Below, in pieces: positions 6,683 through 11,859 of a DNA stretch of 11,859 nt. Position numbers and translations under genes: made by a program. This DNA comes from JBBPYC01 sp038200275 (GTDB taxonomy: Bacteria; Pseudomonadota; Gammaproteobacteria; Burkholderiales; Burkholderiaceae_C). Below the pieces are notes generated by a model. The model saw nothing but the letters and a program-made list of their open reading frames with translations. It was not told the DNA's origin and ran no database searches. The stretch covers positions 1-11,859 of the forward strand of contig JBBPYC010000037.1 of NCBI GenBank assembly GCA_038200275.1, given 5' to 3'. The first letter of the stretch is position 1. Each line of letters begins with the position of its first letter.

Positions 6683-7690
6683 ATGGAATATCGCGTGAAC
6701 CACAAGTCTTGTACCTTGCTTGCAGCCGCCACTCTGGCGCTCTTCTCCGCCACCGTCGCCCACGCCGCCGATTTCCCTGAGAAGGGCAAGTCGATCACCA
6801 TCATCGTGCCATTCGCAGCCGGCGGCCCGACCGATCGGGTTGCGCGCGATCTGGCCGAAGCGCTGCGCCAGCCGTTGGGCGGTGTGAGCGTGGTGGTCGA
6901 CAACGCAGCCGGTGCGGGCAGCACGATCGGCACCGCCAAAGCCGCGCGCGCCAAGCCGGACGGCTACACCGTGCTGCTGAATCACATCGGCATGTCCACC
7001 ATGCCGGCGCTCTACCGCAGCCTGCCGTTCAAAGTCGAGTCCGACTTCGACTACCTCGGCATGGTCAATGAAGTGCCGATGACGTTGATCGGCAAGCCGG
7101 GCATTCCTGCAAACAACTTCAAGGAATTGACCGGCTGGATCGAGCAGAACAAAGGCAAGATCAACCTGGGCAACGCGGGCCTCGGTGCCGCATCGCACTT
7201 GTGCGGCTTGCTGCTGCAGGACGCGCTGAAGACCGACATGACGACTGTGCCGTACAAGGGCACTGCGCCGGCAATGACCGACCTGATCGGCGGCCAGATC
7301 GACCTGATGTGTGACCAGACCACCAACACCACGAGCCAGATCGAAGCGAAGAAAGTCAAGGCGTATGCCGTCACAACAAAAAATCGGCTGACCACCCCGG
7401 CCCTGAAAGATTTGCCCACGATGCAGGAAGCCGGCGTGAAGGGCTTCGACATCTCGATCTGGCACGGCGTCTATGCACCGAAGGGCCTGCCCGCCGACGT
7501 GGCCAAGAAGCTCAACGACGCGATCAAGACCGCGTTGAAAGACCCTGAGTTCATCAAGAAGCAGGAAGGCCTGGGCGCCGTGATCGTGGCCGACAAGCGG
7601 GTTGAGCCTGCAGAGCACAAGGCGTTCGTCGCCGGCGAGATCGCCAAGTGGGGCCCGATCATCAAGGCCGCTGGCGTCTACGCCGACTGA
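6683..7690 (+). CDS. Tripartite tricarboxylate transporter-type binding protein, Bug family (second copy)
   Basis: A second, clearly different Bug-family periplasmic binding protein (335 residues from this ATG). It has a Sec-type signal with a hydrophobic LLAAATLALFSATV core and cleavage after AHA (about residue 28). Motifs are IIVPFAAGGPTDRVARD (40-56), VVDNAAGAGSTIGT (71-84) and PYKGTAPAMTDLIGGQIDLM (191-210). The first loop has GGPTDR, where the upstream copy has GGGTDR, so ligand specificity may differ. Start choice is uncertain: the ATG at 6683 has no visible ribosome site, while the GTG at 6695 has GGA seven bases upstream and would give a cleaner signal peptide (MNHKSC...). A TTG at 6644 is unlikely. 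The E1 alpha start follows 64 nt after the stop, so the genes are probably co-transcribed. Confidence 0.92.
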   Translation: MEYRVNHKSCTLLAAATLALFSATVAHAADFPEKGKSITIIVPFAAGGPTDRVARDLAEALRQPLGGVSVVVDNAAGAGSTIGTAKAARAKPDGYTVLLNHIGMSTMPALYRSLPFKVESDFDYLGMVNEVPMTLIGKPGIPANNFKELTGWIEQNKGKINLGNAGLGAASHLCGLLLQDALKTDMTTVPYKGTAPAMTDLIGGQIDLMCDQTTNTTSQIEAKKVKAYAVTTKNRLTTPALKDLPTMQEAGVKGFDISIWHGVYAPKGLPADVAKKLNDAIKTALKDPEFIKKQEGLGAVIVADKRVEPAEHKAFVAGEIAKWGPIIKAAGVYAD

Positions 7691-7754
7691 TCTGCACCCG
7701 GCGCCTGCGCGCATCCGGCCCAGCACGTTTTTCGCTTTTCAAGAGACAGCGCCA

Positions 7755-8855
7755 GTGACCGTTTCATCGACCGAGAACCCAGCCACTTCGAGCCACCCAG
7801 CGAACTCGGAGACGCTGCATGCGCTTTATCGAATGATGGTGCGCATCCGCGCGTTCGAGAACGCGGCGGAGGCTGCCAGCCAAGGGGGCGTGAGCGCCTA
7901 TGGCAAGGAGTCCGACGGCAGTGCCAAGGTGAGAGGTCCGCTGCATTTGTCGACCGGTCAGGAGGCAGTCGCTGCTGGCGTCTGCGCCCATCTGCGGCAC
8001 AGCGATTACCTCACGTCCACTCACCGCGGCCACGGCCACACGCTGGCCAAGGGCGCCGATGCGACCCGCATGATGTGCGAGCTGTTCGGCAAGAGGACCG
8101 GCTACAACGGCGGCAAGGGCGGCTCGATGCACATCGCGGATTTTTCCGTCGGCATGCTGGGCGCGAACGGCGTGGTGGCGGCTGGTTTGCCGATCGCCGT
8201 TGGCGCCGCGCATGCGCAGAAGGTGCGACAAAGCAGGGATAAGGGGCATGCACAGGACGCAGCGGCCAGCGGCGCGGCACCACGCGACGCAATCACCGTC
8301 TGCTTCTTCGGCGACGGCGCCATCAACCGGGGGCCGTTTCTGGAAGCGCTCAACTGGGCGCAGATTCATATCCTGCCGGTGCTGTTCGTCTGCGAAGACA
8401 ACCGCTGGAGCGCAACCACCGCAAGCGGCCCGATGATCGCCGGCGAAGGCGCTTCGGCGCGCTCGCGCGCGCTTGGCATTGCCGCGTTGCAGGTCGATGG
8501 CAACGATGTGCTGGCGGTGCACGAAGCCGCCGCGCAACTGATTGCCTCGGTGCGCAGCGGTGCGGGCCCGCGCCTGCTGCAAGCGATCACCTACCGCATG
8601 AAAGGTCACGTATCGGTCGACATGGCCGCCTACCGCGACGCTGCGGAAGTCGAAGCCGCGCGCCAGACCGATCCGATTGCCCGCGCCCGCGCGAAAGCAC
8701 TTGCCTCAGCAGGTGCCGCAGTACTGGACCGCATCGACGACGAAGCCGAGCAAGAGATTGCCGCCGCGCTGGCTGCGGCCGACGCAGCCCCCTGGCCGGA
8801 TGCAGCAGACGCGTTCACCGACGTGCAGACCATCGGAGCCGGGCAATGGTATTGA
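7755..8855 (+). CDS. Thiamine-diphosphate 2-oxo acid (acetoin/pyruvate-type) dehydrogenase E1, alpha subunit
   Basis: A 366-residue alpha chain of the heterotetrameric E1 family (AcoA, PdhA and BkdA relatives), which decarboxylates a 2-oxo acid or cleaves acetoin using thiamine diphosphate. It shows STHRGHGH (88-95), GGKGGSMH (119-126), the cofactor motif GDGAINRGPFLEALN (186-200) ending at EDN (214-216), and the phosphorylation-loop region TYRMKGHVSVD (279-289) with its histidine at 285. Two departures stand out. The usual ENN that closes the cofactor motif is EDN, although the last asparagine, the expected metal ligand, is kept. There is also an insertion of roughly 15 residues around 158-178 (RQSRDKGHAQDAAASG) before the GDG strand. 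The start is GTG at 7755 with AAGAGA eight bases upstream; the frame is open further back but overlaps the Bug gene. It overlaps the beta gene by 10 nt, so the two are translationally coupled. Confidence 0.9.
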   Translation: MTVSSTENPATSSHPANSETLHALYRMMVRIRAFENAAEAASQGGVSAYGKESDGSAKVRGPLHLSTGQEAVAAGVCAHLRHSDYLTSTHRGHGHTLAKGADATRMMCELFGKRTGYNGGKGGSMHIADFSVGMLGANGVVAAGLPIAVGAAHAQKVRQSRDKGHAQDAAASGAAPRDAITVCFFGDGAINRGPFLEALNWAQIHILPVLFVCEDNRWSATTASGPMIAGEGASARSRALGIAALQVDGNDVLAVHEAAAQLIASVRSGAGPRLLQAITYRMKGHVSVDMAAYRDAAEVEAARQTDPIARARAKALASAGAAVLDRIDDEAEQEIAAALAAADAAPWPDAADAFTDVQTIGAGQWY

Positions 8856-8878
8856 ACACGACGTTCACCGACGTGCAG
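8812..8878 (+). repeat. 17-bp direct repeat spanning the E1 alpha/beta junction
   Basis: CGTTCACCGACGTGCAG occurs at 8812-8828 and again at 8862-8878, exactly 50 bp apart. In the alpha frame the first copy encodes FTDVQ near the C-terminus; in the beta frame the second encodes FTDVQ near the N-terminus. The beta start codon, alpha stop codon and beta ribosome site lie between the copies. A short local duplication at the junction is the simplest explanation. Confidence 0.85.
8834..8838 (+). promoter_or_regulatory. Ribosome-binding site of E1 beta inside E1 alpha
   Basis: CGGAG lies seven bases before the beta ATG at 8846, inside the last codons of the alpha gene. The alpha stop (8853-8855) falls after the beta start, so terminating ribosomes can re-initiate. 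Confidence 0.6.
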
Positions 8879-9859
8879 CCGCAGGCGGGCGAACGCGTTC
8901 CGAGGATGATGAGCTACGCGCAAGCCGCCGTGCTTGCCGTGCAGCGCGAGATGGAGGCCGATGCGGCCGTGCACGTGATCGGCGAAGACGTGGGCCGGGG
9001 CGGCATCTTCGGCCAGTACGCGGGCCTGCAGCAGCGTTTCGGCCCGCAGCGCGTGATCGACACGCCGATCAGCGAGGCCAACATCATGGGCGCTGGCGTC
9101 GGCATGGCGCTGGCCGGCCTGCGGCTGATCGTCGAGATGCGCGTGACCGACTTCGCGTTGTGCGCGATGGACGAGATCGTGAATCAGGCCGCGAAAAACC
9201 GTTTCATGTTCGGTGGCCAGGGCAGGGTGCCGCTGGTCGCGCGCCTGCCGGGTGGCATTTGGGATGCGTCCGCCGCGCAGCACTCGCAGTCGCTCGAAGC
9301 CTGGTTCGCGCATCTGCCGGGTCTGGTGGTGGTGTGTCCCGGCACGCCTCAGGACAATTACAGCCTGCTGCGCGCGGCGCTTGCGTGTGGCGATCCGGTC
9401 ATCTACATCGAGCACAAGACGCTTTGGGGCATGCAGGGCGCAGTCGACGATGCGCTTGACGTGCCGCTCGGCAAGGCAGCGGTCCGGCGCTCGGGCAAGG
9501 ATCTGACGATGGTCAGCTGGAGCCGGCAGATGCAGCCCTGCGCCGCAGCCTGCAAGCAGCTTGCCGCCGAACACGGCATCGAAGTCGAGCTGATCGATCT
9601 GCGCACGATCTGGCCTTGGGATCGGCAGACCGTGCTCGATTCGTGCGCAAAGACTGGGCGGTTGCTGGTCGTGCATGAAGCTGTGCAAGTGGCCGGTTTC
9701 GGCGCCGAGATCGCTGCCACGGCGGCCGAGACCACTGGCTGCCGGATCAAACGGCTTGGTGCGCCGCGCATTCCGGTGGGTTATGCGCCGGTTTTGGAGG
9801 CGCAATCGCGCGTGGGGGTCGAGCAGATCTTCGCCGCTGCACGGACGATGGTCGGGTAG
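8846..9859 (+). CDS. Thiamine-diphosphate 2-oxo acid (acetoin/pyruvate-type) dehydrogenase E1, beta subunit
   Basis: A 337-residue beta chain that completes the E1 heterotetramer (AcoB/PdhB-like). Motifs: GEDVGRGGIFG (46-56) with the glutamate that activates thiamine diphosphate, DTPISEANIMGAGVGMAL (72-89), the catalytic-histidine segment QHSQSLEAWFAHLPGL (145-160), and the C-terminal transketolase domain with DLRTIWPWD (251-259), VVHEAVQVAGFGAEIA (275-290) and GAPRIPVGYAPVLE (305-318). Length is normal for the family and the frame is intact. No lipoyl acyltransferase (E2) or lipoamide dehydrogenase (E3) gene follows. The next gene is a convergent racemase 17 nt away. The complex may use an E2/E3 encoded elsewhere. 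The substrate (pyruvate, acetoin or a branched or unusual 2-oxo acid) is not determined by the sequence. Confidence 0.92.
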   Translation: MVLNTTFTDVQPQAGERVPRMMSYAQAAVLAVQREMEADAAVHVIGEDVGRGGIFGQYAGLQQRFGPQRVIDTPISEANIMGAGVGMALAGLRLIVEMRVTDFALCAMDEIVNQAAKNRFMFGGQGRVPLVARLPGGIWDASAAQHSQSLEAWFAHLPGLVVVCPGTPQDNYSLLRAALACGDPVIYIEHKTLWGMQGAVDDALDVPLGKAAVRRSGKDLTMVSWSRQMQPCAAACKQLAAEHGIEVELIDLRTIWPWDRQTVLDSCAKTGRLLVVHEAVQVAGFGAEIAATAAETTGCRIKRLGAPRIPVGYAPVLEAQSRVGVEQIFAAARTMVG

Positions 9860-9876
9860 GCCGAACCCATTACCGG

Positions 9877-10620
9877 CTACCGACCCAACGCGGTCAAACG
9901 GGGCACACCGCCCGATGCATGGGCAACTGAAAACGCGACGCAGGCCTGCGCCAAGGCCAGCGTTGCGTCGATGCACCGATCGCCATAAGCACTTGTAGAC
10001 AACGCCAGCGGCAACTCCGTACAGGCCAATAGCAGGCGATCGGCCCCCTGTTCGTCCACCAGCAAGGCCGCGGCTTCGGCCGCCGCACGGGTGGCTGAGT
10101 CGACCTCGCCCGACTTGACGAAGGCAATCGCCCGGTCGATTGCTTCTTGTGCAGCGTCGCTCGGCAACACCAGTGCGGAGACGTGGCCGCCGACGATGCC
10201 GTCGTAGAGCTTTGCAGTGCGTGTGCCGCGCGTCCCCATCAGACCCACCCGCTGCGCCGAGTGTTCGGTGCGGCCGAGCATTTCAGCAACGGCCTGGGCA
10301 ATGTGCAGGATGGGCAACCGAGTTTCACGGCTTAGGCGACTGTGCCAGTGGTGCGCCGTATTGCAGGGGATCACGATCGCGGCAGCACCAGCTTGCTCGA
10401 GCACACGGATGCCGGCCAGGAGGGGTTCGTAGGGGCCGTCGTCGCCGTGCAAGATGGCGCTGCTGCGGTCGGGGATCTGCGGCACGCAGTGAACCAGCAG
10501 CGGCAGATGATCCTGATCACGAACCGCAGGCGTCGATGTTCGCACCTTGGTCAGAAAATCGATCGTGGCCATGGGACCCATACCACCAAGCACACCGATC
10601 AGGGGCAACTGTTGATTCAT
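9877..10620 (-). CDS. Aspartate/glutamate racemase family protein
   Basis: A cofactor-independent racemase-family protein of 247 residues from the ATG at 10620; a TTG six codons upstream is less likely. The N-terminus IGVLGGMGPMATIDF (8-22) is the family opening. Both catalytic cysteines are present, in IPCNTAHHW (Cys86) and LLACTELPL (Cys200), so the two-base proton-transfer mechanism is intact. RVGLMGTRGT (124-133) matches the start of the second domain. On the minus strand a GTGAG about six bases before the ATG can serve as ribosome site. The gene converges on the E1 operon, with only 17 nt between the stops. It probably interconverts D- and L-forms of an acidic amino acid, or acts on a related acid; a hydantoin racemase or arylmalonate-decarboxylase-like role is less likely given the PCNTAH motif. 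The link to the E1 genes is positional only. Confidence 0.9.
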   Translation of the reverse strand: MNQQLPLIGVLGGMGPMATIDFLTKVRTSTPAVRDQDHLPLLVHCVPQIPDRSSAILHGDDGPYEPLLAGIRVLEQAGAAAIVIPCNTAHHWHSRLSRETRLPILHIAQAVAEMLGRTEHSAQRVGLMGTRGTRTAKLYDGIVGGHVSALVLPSDAAQEAIDRAIAFVKSGEVDSATRAAAEAAALLVDEQGADRLLLACTELPLALSTSAYGDRCIDATLALAQACVAFSVAHASGGVPRLTALGR

Positions 10621-10679
10621 CTTCTGCTCACATTCCAAACGGTCAACGCAATGCAGACAAATTTACACGACAGCAATAC

Positions 10680-11300
10680 CTATGTGGTGTGCGGCCAAGC
10701 GCACTGCGCCATGGCTGAGCGCCTTCGGTATGCGCGCCATGTGGTGGTGTCCGGCCGGCGCAGCAGCGCTGCACCCAACGCTGTGATAGTCAGTGGAGTC
10801 ACGAAACCAAGCGTCGCCTCGCCAAACGCCTCGGCGCCTTCATATCGCTTGGCTGCCAGCACCAGATAACCTGTGTAAGCGATGCAGTAGCCGAGCAGCA
10901 CCTCTTCCCAGCGTGCGATCCGGCTACCGGTATGAACAGCGGCGGGCACACCACCGGTGCGGCCAGGATTACCCACAGGTCGAACTGCGCGACGTCGCTC
11001 CGAGAATGCAACTGCCCACCACGTTGCCGACGGCCATATCCCGCTCGCGTTTCAAAGCGGCTGCGACCGACGCTGCCGCCTCAGGCAGTGAGGTGCCAGC
11101 CGCAACGATGTCAGCCCGATCGCGACATCGCTCAGGCCCAGTGGGCGCGCGAACGCGACCGCCGCCGAAACGATTGCTTCCGAGCCGCCCACCAACAGCA
11201 CGAGCCCCACCGCGATCGGCCCGAGTTGCGCCGGCAACCCAGTTGGCCCGCCCGTTGACAGATCCCCTTCGGCCACCGCACCGGCGCCCTCTGACGCCAC
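10680..11300 (-). pseudogene. Remnant of CaxA/YrbG-type Na+/Ca2+ antiporter, frameshifted and truncated
   Basis: The second half of a sodium/calcium exchanger is recognisable, but only across four reading frames of the minus strand. From 11300 to about 11109 the frame reads PIAVGLVLLVGGSEAIVSAA and DVAIGLT. One base is then missing, and the next frame gives IVAAGTSLPEAAASVAAALK followed by ERDMAVGNVVGSCIL, the alpha-2 repeat with its GTSLPE ion-binding motif. Near 11001 it jumps again to DVAQFDLWVILAA, with roughly 20 residues of the usual NILGV-containing helix absent. Near 10928 it jumps once more to SRIARWEEVLLGYCIAYTGY and LVLAA, then an apparently random tail ending at 10680. The N-terminal half of the exchanger (alpha-1 repeat) is missing. 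An active product is not expected. Sequencing errors could explain single shifts but not the losses. Confidence 0.8.
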
Positions 11301-11320
11301 CTTATTCCGGGACCATACAC

Positions 11321-11524
11321 CTAGTCGCGAATACCCGCTCCTGGTTGCCAGTTGAGTTTGGCCGGCACGGGGGCCATCGAGTTATATAACCAGCAAGCCG
11401 CGATCTCGACCACCATCATGGCGGCTGGGATTCCCATCACCCAGCGTGTGCCTCGCTTACCCGCACTGATGCTGGCATCGAAGACATGCTCATGCTGCCA
11501 CTGGGCGAGATCATGAGTGTGCAT
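11321..11524 (-). pseudogene. dmeF: 5' fragment of a DmeF-like cation diffusion facilitator gene
   Basis: From the ATG at 11524 the minus strand encodes MHTHDLAQWQHEHVFDAS, then GTRWVMGIPAAMMVVEIAAC and WLYNSMA. This matches the histidine-containing N-terminus (H-D-L-..WQH.HVF) and first membrane helix (AAMMV.EI.....NSMA) of DmeF-type Co2+/Ni2+ efflux proteins. After NSMA, where the family continues with LLADGWHM, homology stops and a short unrelated tail (PVPAKLNWQPGAGIRD) runs to a stop. Only about 50 of some 300 residues remain, so no transport is possible. It is fused in frame to the GDT1 remnant on its 5' side, and the antiporter remnant begins about 20 bp after its stop. Confidence 0.75.
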
Positions 11525-11743
11525 ACGGGCCTGTCTGAAAAACTTGCCGTGGTCCAACAGCTTCAGAGCGCCAAGGATGGCAAATACCACGGCAGCGATT
11601 CCGTGCACCAGCGACATCGAAACCTTCGTCGCAATCCTCTCGCCCAGGAACACAGCCGGCGCGTTCGCCAGCATCATGCCGAACGTCGTGCCCAGCACCA
11701 CCGACACGATGTCTGTATAGCGCGCGACTTGCGCCGGCAGCAA
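11525..11743 (-). pseudogene. 3' fragment of a GDT1/TMEM165 (UPF0016) family gene
   Basis: The minus strand reads ARYTDIVSVVLGTTFGMM, then LANAPAVFLGERIATKVSMS and LVHGIAAVVFAILGALKLL. This is the last part of the second repeat of the GDT1 family, membrane proteins that move Mn2+ or Ca2+ and normally have two E-x-G-D-K-T-Q motifs in about 190 residues. Here the second motif should lie just before ARY, but the sequence upstream of 11743 is unrelated and reaches a stop near 11807. Both ion-binding motifs are therefore lost. The natural stop is also missing: the frame continues through DHGKFFRQAR into the DmeF-like ATG. A TTG at 11743 could start translation but has no supporting site. Confidence 0.75.
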
Positions 11744-11859
11744 AGGCCGAGGCTGAGCTGAGTCACGGCTGCCGTCGACAGTTGCGCGCGTCCGCGCCCC
11801 TACTCGCTACTCACTCGCAGGCTGCCGGAGCGAGCAGCGAAGGCCGGAAACACAAGAGA
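11744..11859. other. Unassigned right edge
   Basis: I see no gene, RNA or mobile-element end here. The GDT1-like homology stops at its left border, so the break point that truncated the gene lies at about 11744-11750. Confidence 0.4.

Noticed and set aside
6557..7726. Long minus-strand open frame opposite the second Bug gene
   Set aside because: It covers a gene with strong Bug motifs and has the biased composition of an antisense shadow.
7602..7754. Upstream extension of E1 alpha into the second Bug gene
   Set aside because: It would overlap the receptor gene by about 90 nt with unrelated sequence. The GTG at 7755 has a ribosome site and fits the family length.
9856..9880. Possible bidirectional terminator between E1 beta and the racemase
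   Set aside because: Only short pairings (GTAG/CTAC plus CCG/CGG with a bulge) are possible, and there is no T-run on either strand.
8630..9976. Minus-strand open frame of about 450 codons opposite E1 beta
   Set aside because: The plus strand has intact E1 beta catalytic motifs, and the antisense translation shows only low-complexity Arg/Ala/His sequence.
10621..10679. Promoter upstream of the racemase
   Set aside because: TTGACC and AT-richer stretches exist on the minus strand, but no -35/-10 pair has acceptable spacing.
11744..11859. Manganese riboswitch (yybP-ykoY type) before the GDT1 remnant
   Set aside because: The GDT1 gene is cut at 11744, so its natural leader is gone, and I saw no conserved riboswitch core in these bases.

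Overview
The window looks like a high-GC betaproteobacterial chromosome, most likely order Burkholderiales and possibly a Comamonadaceae relative. This rests on the GC-rich third codon positions, the two Bug-family (TctC-like) binding proteins that are hugely expanded in that order, the pairing of a Liv-type ABC transporter with a short phenylacetate-CoA-ligase-like enzyme, and an intergenic hairpin element of a kind I recall from that family. The species cannot be fixed from the sequence alone.

Region 1 (1-5222, all plus strand) is a transport-and-activation operon. It holds the 3' part of a LivM permease, a periplasmic Liv-type substrate-binding protein, a LivF ATPase, a PaaK-like adenylate-forming CoA ligase and a glutathione S-transferase. 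The upstream partners (LivH, LivG, often another AMP-dependent ligase) would lie left of the window. The probable job is ATP-driven import of an organic, perhaps aromatic, acid and its conversion to a CoA thioester. Two non-coding structures sit inside the operon: a strong hairpin after the binding-protein gene, and a hairpin-rich repeat-like element between livF and the ligase.

Region 2 (5452-9859, plus strand) has two different Bug-family solute-binding proteins, each behind a leader of about 225-230 nt, then the alpha and beta chains of a thiamine-diphosphate E1 2-oxo acid dehydrogenase, overlapping by 10 nt. No TctA/TctB membrane subunits and no lipoyl E2 or E3 follow. The E1 genes therefore either borrow an E2/E3 from elsewhere or act in another way. 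A convergent minus-strand aspartate/glutamate racemase-family gene (9877-10620) closes the block.

Region 3 (10680-11743, minus strand) is decayed. It contains three remnants of metal-ion transporters in a row: the C-terminal half of a GDT1/TMEM165 (UPF0016) protein joined in frame to the first ~50 residues of a DmeF-like cation diffusion facilitator, then the second half of a CaxA/YrbG-type Na+/Ca2+ antiporter broken by at least three frame changes and an internal loss. This is the clearest anomaly in the window. The last ~115 bases show nothing I can identify. I saw no tRNA, rRNA, CRISPR array, integrase or transposase.
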